From positions 1 through 39,025 of the forward strand of contig NZ_NUOT01000030.1 of assembly GCF_002584535.1 (NCBI RefSeq): a DNA stretch of 39,025 nucleotides, in the 5' to 3' direction. Under the pieces are notes generated by a model, which saw only the letters and a list, made by a program, of their open reading frames with translations, was not told where the DNA came from and did not search any database. Each line of letters starts with the position of its first letter. Position 1 is the first letter of the stretch. Source of the stretch: Bacillus cereus (lineage in GTDB: Bacteria; Bacillota; Bacilli; Bacillales; Bacillaceae_G). The position numbers and the translations under genes were made by a program. Positions 14,790-23,032 of the stretch are shown here, piece by piece.

Positions 14790-15909
14790 TTTGTTTCACC
14801 ACCTTGTATTGCTTCAGTAATTCCCACATGTCCATATCCTTTAAATAAGGTACCTGAATTTCCTCTGTGCGATCAGTCTTAAATAATGCTCTTCCTGGAA
14901 GGGAAGGCAGATCTTCAAGACCTGGTTCGTCTAAAGCAACTTGTGAAGCAACCGCTGTTGGTAATCGAAACCCTAGCTTTGCATCAGCATTTTGTTTGAT
15001 TTGCCTTGGCAATGTATCAGAGGTTGGATATTGGGTACAAAATATAAGCCGGAATCCTAAACCACCTCCAATTCTTGCGATTTCAGATAACATCTCCTGG
15101 CACATAAATAATAAATCCCGTTGTTTTTTAGGTAAACCTTGTGTCGGACAAAGGTTCGCTCCTTCATCTACTATGATGAAACAACGTTCTCTAATTGATG
15201 TGTCTATAACATTGGTAAAATAGGAATTTTTCATCATCTCAATCTGTTTTACCATCTTTTCACGTACTCTCACCAACATCTCTAACGCCTGTTCCGGGTT
15301 TTCAGCTACTTCTACTACTTGAGACAGATCCTTGTAAGGACTAAATTCTAATCCTTCCTTCAGATCAATAATAAAAAACTTCACATGTCGAGGTTGTTGT
15401 AAAATTAAACTCGTCATCACATTTTTTAGAAATACTGTCTTTCCAAAACGTGTCATACCCGCTACGCACATGTGCGGTGTTTTCTCGAAATCATGATATA
15501 CGTGTTTATCTAACGATTTCCCCATCATAACTCTCCATGTGTGCTCCTTTAGTAGATCCTTAGACCAATTCCACACTTCAGGTATTTGTTGCTTAAATAC
15601 TCGAATATGAAGTTCCCTTTGATGAAACGATATTTTAACAGGTTTATATAGTCCTTCTTCTAATACTTCAGCTAACTTTTTAATAAGTTGACTAGGTACA
15701 CCTAAAGGTAGCTTGTAGACATAATTCATACTTATGTTATCTTCTATTTCTTTTAAAAAAATGGGGTATTGTAATTCTCCTTTATGCTGAACACATATCT
15801 TTGTAATTTCAAAAAACGTGGCGATTTTTTTCTTATCACTCATTTCTTTTCCCTTATAAAAATAAGCAACAGTAAAATAGGTTGCTGGTATTAATAAAAG
15901 TGATATCAT
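14728..15909 (-). CDS. FtsK/SpoIIIE-type DNA translocase (TcpA-like coupling ATPase)
   Basis: 393 aa. Walker A-type segment MCVAGMTRFGKTVFLKNVMT, Walker B CFIIVDEGANLCP, and LIFCTQYPTSDTLPRQIKQN as the sensor region typical of FtsK/HerA ATPases of conjugative elements. A short N-terminal hydrophobic stretch (LLLIPATYFTVAYF) suggests membrane attachment. It probably delivers plasmid DNA to the transfer channel. The ATG at 15909 is chosen because AGGAGG (15925-15920) is ten bases away; the ATG at 15918 is one base from it. Downstream neighbour is the replication-relaxation protein. About 100 bases separate it from the small membrane protein upstream. Confidence 0.85.
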   Translation of the reverse strand: MISLLLIPATYFTVAYFYKGKEMSDKKKIATFFEITKICVQHKGELQYPIFLKEIEDNISMNYVYKLPLGVPSQLIKKLAEVLEEGLYKPVKISFHQRELHIRVFKQQIPEVWNWSKDLLKEHTWRVMMGKSLDKHVYHDFEKTPHMCVAGMTRFGKTVFLKNVMTSLILQQPRHVKFFIIDLKEGLEFSPYKDLSQVVEVAENPEQALEMLVRVREKMVKQIEMMKNSYFTNVIDTSIRERCFIIVDEGANLCPTQGLPKKQRDLLFMCQEMLSEIARIGGGLGFRLIFCTQYPTSDTLPRQIKQNADAKLGFRLPTAVASQVALDEPGLEDLPSLPGRALFKTDRTEEIQVPYLKDMDMWELLKQYKVVKQNEASNTQTESETNRDFIHFE

Positions 15910-16009
15910 ATCCTCCATACCTCCTTTAGGTAGTTGAGCCTGTATGGAAGATTACAAAAAATAGATTAAGACGCACTATTACAATTATTTTCAACTACCA
16001 GATGTAATA

Positions 16010-16195
16010 CTAACGTAGAAACACATCTAGTATATCCATTAGCACGTACCAAACACTCCCAATTAATAAACACTTTAGCCCCGCACGTAGCAACCAATCT
16101 GGAAGGTAAAGACCTTTCTTTTTTAGTACCTTAATTCCTAAAACTGAAGCACCAGTAATGGCATAAACTACCCCTAGCTCTCCAATGATCGTCAC
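16010..16195 (-). CDS. Small membrane protein of the mobilisation operon
   Basis: 61 aa with two hydrophobic helices (GELGVVYAITGASVLGI and LKCLLIGSVWYVLMDILDV). GTG at 16195 follows the stop of the upstream gene by one base and has GAAGGGATGGG as RBS; the longer frame from ATG 16261 would overlap the upstream gene by 65 bases and lacks a good RBS. Position next to the FtsK-like gene suggests a membrane accessory for transfer. No family recognised. Confidence 0.5.
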   Translation of the reverse strand: MTIIGELGVVYAITGASVLGIKVLKKKGLYLPDWLLRAGLKCLLIGSVWYVLMDILDVFLR

Positions 16196-16196
16196 T

Positions 16197-16493
16197 TTAA
16201 TCCCATCCCTTCGGTTTAATAGATAAGTTCCCTTTACGATCCCTGTATAGTTGGTAATCATCTAATAACTCATTCCAACTTACAGCATGTTCATCACCAT
16301 ATAGATCCTCTTCAATTTTTTGACTTAAATAATAATATCCTCGGTACTGTCGGTTTAAATAAACTTCATGTCGTTGCATATGCTCTTGTATAGCGCAGAT
16401 GTTTTCTTCACATTTAGTACTTTTATACATTTGTTTCAATGTTCGAGAGGAATAAAGATACGGTGTACTATACAGCATTTGATATTGGTTCAT
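16197..16493 (-). CDS. Hypothetical protein heading the mobilisation operon
   Basis: 98 aa, soluble, tyrosine-rich (YQMLYSTPYLYSSRTLKQMY, then RQYRGYYYLSQKIEEDLYGD). ATG 16493 is five bases after GGTGAG; the ATG at 16505 lies upstream of that RBS. First gene of a leftward operon of four. No family recognised. Role in transfer inferred only from context. Confidence 0.5.
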   Translation of the reverse strand: MNQYQMLYSTPYLYSSRTLKQMYKSTKCEENICAIQEHMQRHEVYLNRQYRGYYYLSQKIEEDLYGDEHAVSWNELLDDYQLYRDRKGNLSIKPKGWD

Positions 16494-16656
16494 ATGTCTC
16501 ACCATCCATATAAAATTCTAGGTACACTAATAGATATGAGTGCTATCCATATTTTTGAATTTGTACAAAAAATAAAATATCTACTCACAAAGGACAGTTA
16601 TGTATATATGAAGAATTTATGTTGCAGCAGGAAAAAGAGGGAAGGGGTGATGTGGC

Positions 16657-16773
16657 TTGTTAAAATCAAAAAAATTTATCATTCTGTTACTAGTATTTAC
16701 CTTATTAGCTATGTTCGTTATTCAAAAAAGAGCAGTAATTTTTCAAGATTTGCAATTACAGAGTTATGTCTAA
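16657..16773 (+). CDS. Possible 38-aa single-pass membrane peptide
   Basis: TTG at 16657 follows GAAGGGGTGA by seven bases and opens 38 codons: basic start (LKSKK), a hydrophobic helix (FIILLLVFTLLAMFVI), then QKRAVIFQDLQLQSYV. The composition fits a real small membrane or secreted peptide better than chance. No neighbour on the same strand. Convincing only if conserved elsewhere. Confidence 0.35.
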   Translation: MLKSKKFIILLLVFTLLAMFVIQKRAVIFQDLQLQSYV

Positions 16774-17457
16774 AAGTTGGAAATATTAAATCAAACTAAG
16801 TATTTAAAAGTTTTGTTCCAAAGGATGATGTAAATTAAAACAAGTTATTAAAATCTTATATAAATATATATCTTATATATCTTAAAAAAATAAAGATAAA
16901 ACTTATATAGAGCTAATAAATATGGTTTAATCTCTACTCTAACAAGGTCTTTGAGCATCATATAGCGTAAAAAATCATAAATAGTAAAATCTAACAACAC
17001 AAAATTAGCCATTAATAAGGTATAAAACCTACAAAAAATCATAAACAAGATTACGTATTTCTACATAAAAAATGAAACAAATTGATGCATTCTTAAATAT
17101 ATTTATTCAAGCGCTAAATTTTCAATTCATCCACCGTATTTCCACAATTTAATATTATTTACTCACAAAACATTAACAATATAGGCTAACTAATCAACAT
17201 AATTAGAATTTGTCACATTACTCACATAAATATTGATGATTTTTGATAGATGAAGTACCAAAATCCCTTTATTTCAATAATAATTACATAATACTATTCA
17301 CATCGGGCTCTAATTATCCACTTATCCACGAAATTTATTATTTTTCTTATGATTTTTTGTAGGTATTTGCATGCATTTTAGATAAAAATAACATGTTTAT
17401 TTAAACATAGATGTGGAAAATCAGTTAATTGCAGTACAGTTTTGTATAGGAATGTAT
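16774..17457. other. AT-rich region with DnaA boxes: candidate replication origin
   Basis: No gene. TTATCCACT (17314-17322) and TTATCCACG (17322-17330) are two abutting DnaA-box-like sequences; TGTGGAAAA (17412-17420) is a third in reverse and a looser TTTCCACAA is near 17150. The surroundings are very AT-rich, suitable for unwinding. CATCATATAGCG at 16956-16967 followed by AAAAAATCAT resembles the iteron of 19481-20448. This is a plausible origin next to the 566-aa protein gene, but also a plausible place for oriT, given the leftward mobilisation operon. Neither is proven. Confidence 0.4.
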
Positions 17458-17490
17458 AAAAAAAGACTCTATTATGAATAGAATCGAGTA
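17458..17490 (-). terminator. Terminator of the 566-aa protein gene
   Basis: Read leftward, GATTCTATT pairs with AATAGAGTC around CAT, then a run of seven T's. It lies about 100 bases after the stop codon at 17594. A second weaker stem (CTCTATTT/AAAATAGAG) is at 17550-17583. Confidence 0.65.
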
Positions 17491-17593
17491 AAGGTATCTA
17501 TAAGGGGAAATCATTGGAGAGCTTTTAAATAATGGAACCAACACGAATAGCCCTCTATTTATATTTTTTTCAAAAATAGAGAGCGGAGTATCG

Positions 17594-19294
17594 TTAATTT
17601 GTTTTTATTACCTCAAGTACTTGTTCGGCTGTTGTTACATGAATACCAGCGCGTACCAATTGTTCAAATGCACGCATAAATGTAATCAAATTGAACTCAT
17701 TCGGTACTTCAATAACGCGAAGCTTTTCTTTAGGTAGTCGATCTATCTTTTCAATGAACAATTCGCGAACATCACTTGGAATAAATCGATCTTTATGTCC
17801 TCTTGTTTTTAGAAGTTCACGCATTTCTATTTCTAAAGCCATATAAGCATTTAGATTTGCACCTTGTTCATAGGCGTACTTTCTAAATAATGTTTCTTCT
17901 TGATACTTTAGATAGTTACGGTGATACGATTCCTCTGTAACAGGTACAGCAAATTTGGATTTTAGTAACTCATATGTTTTACGGAACAACTTTTTGGTGT
18001 TTCGAAGAGAATACATAGAGAAATGCAATCCAAAATCAAATACAGCTTGCTCCTTTTGTTCTTTTGGAACATGTTGTGTAATAAGAGGGTAAATACCTTC
18101 TTTTGCCGCTGTATCAAGAATTTGATATTGTGATGTTTGATTTAATAGTTTTTTCAGTGTATAAACTAACTTACTTGGATATTCTTCATTACGATCTATC
18201 ATGTCACGCAAGCTACGAATGACACTTCGAATTTGTCGATGACAAGTATACTTAAGTACATGAATAAATTTATTCATGTCTTGTGTAAATTCACCGATAT
18301 TCAGTTCTTGTAGCACAGATTCAATAAAACGAGCTTTCCGTGCATACGTAACCTTTGGGGTGAATGGATCGCGATACTGTACTTCTCCAGCTTCTTTTGT
18401 ACATAAGAAATCTGTATGTAAGGATAGATATAACGTTGTATATCTTTTTGTATTTTTAACCCCTTTTTGTAACTTGCAAATTCTGAATAGGGGAGTGCCA
18501 GTACATGGTAATGCAGTTGTTAATTCTGTCATAACCGCACGGATTTGATGTGGGTATTTCTTATGTAAAAAGCGGTACATTCCGCCAAAATGAGTTGTAT
18601 TCCCTCTTTCATCCTGTTTGTCTAAGGAACGTTTAAGAGTCGTTTCGCTGTGCTGTTGCATAGCAATGTCCAAGAATAGTTTCTTAGCCGCAACTGAAAG
18701 CTCAAAGAAAGCTTTGGTAAATACGACTGGGCTAATATACACATAGGAATTTGCCTTTTCAGTTTCTTCGTTCATAAAATGAGTTAGCCTAATGGTATAG
18801 CGGCCATCTAATTCATTTTCTAGTGTAATAATGTTATGTAAACTTAATTTTTTTAATGAAATATAGAATTGAGAATGCTGTATATAAGCAAATTCTTCTT
18901 TATACAGCTTGTAATCTTCCCACATCATATGTACTGTTACATTTGGAATAACTCCATTCGTGTAACATTTCTTGTGTAGATATAAGAAGACTTCTAAATC
19001 TGCATTTGTAATGCCATATAATTTATGTTTTCGTCCCATTTTTTCTGAAATAGCAGATAGTGTACGACGTGAAAAAGATGGTTTCGCTTGAGCTACAAAG
19101 CCATCTACATCAGCAATACGTTCTTCATATGTCATATGATCCAGAATATCCTCAAGGTATGTATCTTTATAGCTGTAGTATTTTGCTTCAAAAGCTTCAA
19201 CAAGTTTTTGCCAAGATTTCAATGTTACTAGAACTGCATTTGTATCTTGTCCATTTAGACTACGTTGATTACGAATAATAAATGATTGTCCCAT
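17594..19294 (-). CDS. Large plasmid protein of unknown function, possible replication protein
   Basis: 566 aa, soluble, basic, largely helical with no membrane segments. The N-terminal third looks winged-helix-like: YGITNADLEVFLYLHKKCYT, then FYISLKKLSLHNIITLENEL followed by GRYTIRL, a pattern seen in replication initiators. No Walker, HUH or polymerase motif is visible. ATG 19294 follows AGGAGGTG by six bases (GTG 19303 is part of the RBS). It is divergent from the Rep-like gene at 20842 with the iteron region between them, and next to the DnaA boxes on its 3' side. A replication or copy-control role is inferred only from this position. Confidence 0.5.
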   Translation of the reverse strand: MGQSFIIRNQRSLNGQDTNAVLVTLKSWQKLVEAFEAKYYSYKDTYLEDILDHMTYEERIADVDGFVAQAKPSFSRRTLSAISEKMGRKHKLYGITNADLEVFLYLHKKCYTNGVIPNVTVHMMWEDYKLYKEEFAYIQHSQFYISLKKLSLHNIITLENELDGRYTIRLTHFMNEETEKANSYVYISPVVFTKAFFELSVAAKKLFLDIAMQQHSETTLKRSLDKQDERGNTTHFGGMYRFLHKKYPHQIRAVMTELTTALPCTGTPLFRICKLQKGVKNTKRYTTLYLSLHTDFLCTKEAGEVQYRDPFTPKVTYARKARFIESVLQELNIGEFTQDMNKFIHVLKYTCHRQIRSVIRSLRDMIDRNEEYPSKLVYTLKKLLNQTSQYQILDTAAKEGIYPLITQHVPKEQKEQAVFDFGLHFSMYSLRNTKKLFRKTYELLKSKFAVPVTEESYHRNYLKYQEETLFRKYAYEQGANLNAYMALEIEMRELLKTRGHKDRFIPSDVRELFIEKIDRLPKEKLRVIEVPNEFNLITFMRAFEQLVRAGIHVTTAEQVLEVIKTN

Positions 19295-19480
19295 CTTTTT
19301 CACCTCCTACACATAAATCCAGAAATATATGCCAAAACACTATAAAATATACCAATTATGATTATATCAAATCGAAATTTGATGAAATGTGCCCCTTTAA
19401 GAGAGAAAATGAAAAGATGAAATGCGCGTCAATCCCTTGTGTATCAAGGGATTTGAAGATTTACCGGTTTTTTTTTATGA
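19295..19480. other. Intergenic region upstream of the 566-aa gene
   Basis: Holds the promoter side of the leftward gene and a small hairpin AATCCCTTG/CAAGGGATT (19431-19453). No gene. Confidence 0.3.
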
Positions 19481-20448
19481 ACATCATACCGCTACAGATT
19501 TTCATCTTTCTAGAAAATTAATAATTCATTAGAAAGAGCCTCATAAACATTGATGCAACAATGTTTATGAGGCTCTTTTATAAATAAGAAAGGAACATCA
19601 TATAGCTATAGGTTTTCATGTTTTTAGATATGAAATTATTCATAGAATACCCTTTAATCGTTGGTATTAAAGAGTTTGAACTCAAAATCTAAAATTTTAA
19701 AAGGGACATCATATAGCTAAAGACTTTTCATCTTTGTATAAAATAAGGGACATCATACCGCTATGGATTTTCATATTATATAAACAGTCGAAAATACGAA
19801 CAAAAGGTAGTGAATGTATGATATCAAAGGGTTTATAGAATATTTACATCATTCAAAAGGGACATCATATAGCTATAAATTTTCATGTTCTTAGATATGA
19901 AATTATTCGTAGAATAGTCTTTAAACGTTGATATTAAAGGATTTAGTCTCGAAATTTTAAATTTTAAAAGGGAGATCATAGCGCTACAGATTTTCATATT
20001 ATATAAATAGTTAAAAATACGAACAAAAGGTAGTGAGTGTATGATATCAAAAGATTAATAGAACATTTACATCATTCCAAGGAGACATCATATAGCTATA
20101 AGTTTTCATGTTACATATTGTAATTACAAAAGGAAATCTTTTATATCAAGCTTTAGCCCTCTTTTTTAAAAATTTTGTGCAGTTGAATGGGCAATAATAT
20201 AGCTATAGATTTTCATGTTATAGCAGAGTGATCTATGAAAAAAAGTTAGGATACTATGTAAGCCTTTGAATTAACTCGTATTTGGATTTTACAAATTGAT
20301 TTGGTCTTGTATAATCATTAAAAGGGATGATCATAGGTATGAAGGCTAGTATCCTGTAAAGGTGTAACGTAGAAAAATTCAAATAGAATATTCTAATTAT
20401 CTTTCTTGTTATTTAGAAAGGGACATCATATAGCTAAGTATTTTCACG
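19481..20448 (+). repeat. Iteron region: nine 26-bp repeats at about 111-bp spacing
   Basis: Copies begin at 19481, 19595, 19706, 19750, 19862, 19973, 20085, 20192 and 20423. Consensus: ACATCATATAGCTATAG followed by ATTTTCATG. Variants have CATACCGCTA or CATAGCGCTA in the middle. Most intervals are 107-114 bp. A larger unit of about 223 bp is duplicated (19750-19970 against 19973-20190), including ACGAACAAAAGGTAGTGA and ATTTACATCATTC between iterons. A degenerate copy lies near 20325. No gene is inside. Likely binding sites for a replication or partition protein. Confidence 0.8.
19533..19579. terminator. Perfect 20-bp hairpin between iterons 1 and 2
   Basis: AAAGAGCCTCATAAACATTG pairs fully with its complement ending at 19579, 7-nt loop, T-run on the right and A's on the left. 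It is a strong bidirectional terminator placed between the divergent genes, where no gene ends, so it may block transcription into the origin or end an untranslated RNA. Confidence 0.7.
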
Positions 20449-20800
20449 TGTGAACTACCCGCCACTTAAATTCTAACGAATTTTGAAGTGGGAGCTTCTC
20501 AGTTCCGCGACGAGAGCAACCTTTCGTCTCCCTGAGCGTTACTTCGGGTTATTCCATCCCTAGATGTCCAACGCTTGGACGTTCTTTTTTACGGTTGATA
20601 TTTTACGCAGGAACCGAATGGCTTGGTTTTCGCACTCTGTTTTCTTCCTGCAACCTTCTATATCAAGTTATCAAAGAACTTCATATGTCTAGTTTATCAA
20701 AAGTTTTTAGCTAACGCCAAACCGAAATTCATCTCCCACCTAGCGTTGGACTATCGCGTTGCACACGCTTGAGGAAGGAGAATTCTTTCGGATAACACGT
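20449..20800 (-). mobile_element. IS200/IS605-type right end resembling an omega-RNA, tnpB missing
   Basis: Read leftward, the segment ends with GAGAAGCTCCCACTT, a short loop, AAGTGGCGGGTAGTTCAC, the stem-loop I know from the right ends of tnpB-bearing IS605 elements, where it is the 3' scaffold of the omega-RNA (guide RNA of TnpB). Upstream, GGTTGCAGG and CCTGC can pair and CCAAGCCATTCGG is in the loop region. It is richer in GC than its surroundings. Stop codons break all frames, so no tnpB or tnpA is present. It adjoins the last iteron, whose sequence would be the guide position. Confidence 0.55.
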
Positions 20801-20841
20801 TAAATAACATTTATTAAATTTATATAAGGAGCAAAATATAT

Positions 20842-22527
20842 ATGGAAGACGTTCTACAGTTGTTTAGAGATGCATTATCAATAACAGAACCACTTTATAA
20901 ACAGAACGAGCAATTGTGGCATAAATGGAATTCTTACTATGTAGACGTTGAAGCAGATAATAGTAAAATTGTAACTTCAGAATACCTTTCTCCATCATTT
21001 TCAATGCTTGTACAGTGGGTGAAGCAGCAACAAGGAAAAGGTATTTCAGCTTTAGATATATTTAAAAATATAGACGCTTATAAAGTAACAATTCATGAGA
21101 CAATAGATGTCTTTATAGCTCAAGAGTTTCGTAATGAAGAAACGGTTAATACTGTAACACGTACACCAGTAATTGAACCTGATGCGAATATAGCACATGA
21201 AAATTATTTAGAAGTAAATAATTCCGCTGTTTATTATAAGTTAAGAGATGGGATAGCAAAGAATCAATTTGAGGAAGATGAAAATACAAAATTAAAATCA
21301 TATCCCATTGAAACGAAAGATAGTAATGGAGTAGCACAGCTTTCATCTCATAAAGATGAGGACCTAAGGTTAACGAATATTGACGAAGCCGCAAGATGGA
21401 ATACATTAGTAGATGGTGTAATGAGTAATATGGATGATTTAACAGCGGACGTATTAGATACCATCACAATTCAATGGCTAAATGAAGCCAACTCACCTGA
21501 TGAATTTATTGATTTTTCTTATGAACAAGTTTTAGAAATGTGCAGTATTTCAAAAGCAAAAGCAAATGGTGTTGAATATTATAGAGTGGAAGATAAGATT
21601 AAAGTAGCTAAACGGATAGCGGCTCTAGCAAGTATTTTTATATACTTAAATGATGAGAATGAAGTAGTCGTACTAAATGATCGCGCTGAAACAGGTAAAC
21701 ATTATGAAGTAAAGCGTGAGGTAATTAAAAGGTTATTTGTATTAGATTCTGTAGTTCTTTGGAGGGATAACAATACAAATGAATACATGGGTATAGAATC
21801 GTGCCGAATTAAACCGGGAAGCTTCTTATCCAGCTATCTATATGGATCTAACAGCACTACGGCACTATTATCAAAAAAGGCCCTTGAATATAATAGCTAT
21901 AGACACAAGTATCATAAAAGATTAATTCGTTATTTGACATGGCAATGGAGAATTCGTCAAATGTTTTCTAACTTAAAAAGGCCCTATTCTATAGGAGGAG
22001 ATAAAGGATTATTAGCGGTAATGGGTATAAACCAAAAGCAAAAGCCTAACCGTATTCGTGATCAATTAGAAAATGTTTTGATTGATTTAGAAAAAGAAGG
22101 TGTAATTTCCCATTGGGAATATGATAAAGGTTTAAATGAAGAACAATTGACGAAGAAGAATTGGTTTAAAAATTATTATTCAGAGTTAGGAATAGTAATA
22201 CTACCACCTAAAGAATTAATTCATTCAATGGAAAACTTAGCAAAGAAAAAGTCTATTGATGTAATACATGAGGAAAATCAGCCAGTAAAAATTGAAGAAA
22301 AACCCTTAGATATGAATGGAAATGAACATGAACATTTAATTAGGGAGAGAATAGAAGTTATGCATAGGAGTAAGAACATAACTATGCGAGAACTCTCAGC
22401 AGAGATAGGTATATCACAGCCTACTCTTTCTAGATTCTATAACAAAAAAACAAAGCGCCTCTCTGGAGCTGCGCGAGATAAATTAAACCAATGGTATAAA
22501 CGACAGTTAATTATTGATAAGATGTAA
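20842..22527 (+). CDS. Putative plasmid replication initiator (Rep-like, C-terminal HTH)
   Basis: 561 aa. Residues 1-110 are helical and acidic; 110-200 look like a flexible linker. The middle (about 300-440: YHKRLIRYLTWQWRIRQMFS, then LENVLIDLEKEGVISHWEYD) has the winged-helix features of several Bacillus plasmid Rep proteins. The C-terminus has a clear helix-turn-helix (ITMRELSAEIGISQPTLSRF, then NKKTKRLSG) near 520-545. RBS AAGGAG. Iterons lie directly upstream and parMR follows convergently, the usual order of a replication-partition cassette. A regulator is the alternative; position and size favour Rep. Confidence 0.6.
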   Translation: MEDVLQLFRDALSITEPLYKQNEQLWHKWNSYYVDVEADNSKIVTSEYLSPSFSMLVQWVKQQQGKGISALDIFKNIDAYKVTIHETIDVFIAQEFRNEETVNTVTRTPVIEPDANIAHENYLEVNNSAVYYKLRDGIAKNQFEEDENTKLKSYPIETKDSNGVAQLSSHKDEDLRLTNIDEAARWNTLVDGVMSNMDDLTADVLDTITIQWLNEANSPDEFIDFSYEQVLEMCSISKAKANGVEYYRVEDKIKVAKRIAALASIFIYLNDENEVVVLNDRAETGKHYEVKREVIKRLFVLDSVVLWRDNNTNEYMGIESCRIKPGSFLSSYLYGSNSTTALLSKKALEYNSYRHKYHKRLIRYLTWQWRIRQMFSNLKRPYSIGGDKGLLAVMGINQKQKPNRIRDQLENVLIDLEKEGVISHWEYDKGLNEEQLTKKNWFKNYYSELGIVILPPKELIHSMENLAKKKSIDVIHEENQPVKIEEKPLDMNGNEHEHLIRERIEVMHRSKNITMRELSAEIGISQPTLSRFYNKKTKRLSGAARDKLNQWYKRQLIIDKM

Positions 22528-22544
22528 GTTGAAAATTAAAGTGT

Positions 22545-22578
22545 AAAAAAAGAGTCCGTATCACTCAGGACTCTTTTT
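22545..22578. terminator. Bidirectional terminator between rep-like gene and parR
   Basis: AAAAAAGAGTCC pairs with GGACTCTTTTT. It serves both converging transcripts. Confidence 0.8.
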
Positions 22579-22593
22579 GTTATGTTGATAGCA

Positions 22594-23031
22594 TTAATTA
22601 CCAAATAAACTTGCTGTATCAAGATCTTCATATTCATCATTCAAAACATTTGTTTCAGATTTAGAAACGTCTTCTTTTTTTACATCTTCATTATCCGACT
22701 TCTCTTCAGAAGCCTCAATTTCTTCATTAGGAGATTTTATCTCATTTTGGGTATTTTGGTCATCATTTTTGATAATGAGATTTGTATCATTCAATAGGAC
22801 CCGTTTAACCTCATTTAAAAAATCTTTATCTTGAAGTAAGATCTCTCTTTGCATTTGTTGTTGAATCTTATAATCACCAACATCTTGTAAGCCATGTTTA
22901 TCAATAAAGTAACAGACAAGTTTATATAATGAATCTGCTATATTCCCTTGAGATTCAAACCATTTAAAGAATTCCTCGTTCTCAATTTTTTTGAGATTCC
23001 AAAAGAAAGATTCTCTTTTCTTGTCAGCCAT
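22594..23031 (-). CDS. parR: ParR-type partition adaptor
   Basis: 145 aa. N-terminal 75 residues are basic/helical and would form the DNA-binding part (KKRESFFWNLKKIENEEFFK). Residues 85-135 are a very acidic, low-complexity tail. The last residues LDTASLFGN after the acidic stretch look like the short C-terminal helix by which ParR contacts ParM filaments. ATG lies one base after the parM stop, with AAAAGGTGAG inside parM as RBS. The gene order parM-parR with a repeat site upstream matches type II partition loci. Identity rests on context and architecture. Confidence 0.7.
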   Translation of the reverse strand: MADKKRESFFWNLKKIENEEFFKWFESQGNIADSLYKLVCYFIDKHGLQDVGDYKIQQQMQREILLQDKDFLNEVKRVLLNDTNLIIKNDDQNTQNEIKSPNEEIEASEEKSDNEDVKKEDVSKSETNVLNDEYEDLDTASLFGN

Positions 23032-23032
23032 A

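Noticed and set aside
14867-15223. 118-aa plus-strand frame
   Set aside because: Antisense to the FtsK-like ATPase, whose motifs are clear on the other strand.
16368-16799. 143-aa plus-strand frame
   Set aside because: Starts inside the minus-strand 98-aa gene and has no RBS; the 38-aa frame at 16657 in another frame is a better candidate.
16848-17048. 66-aa minus-strand hydrophobic frame
   Set aside because: AT-rich sequence gives Phe/Tyr/Ile by chance; no RBS.
20449-20800. Group II intron or riboswitch
   Set aside because: No intron domain V or reverse transcriptase, and the terminal stem has the IS605 right-end sequence rather than a known riboswitch core.
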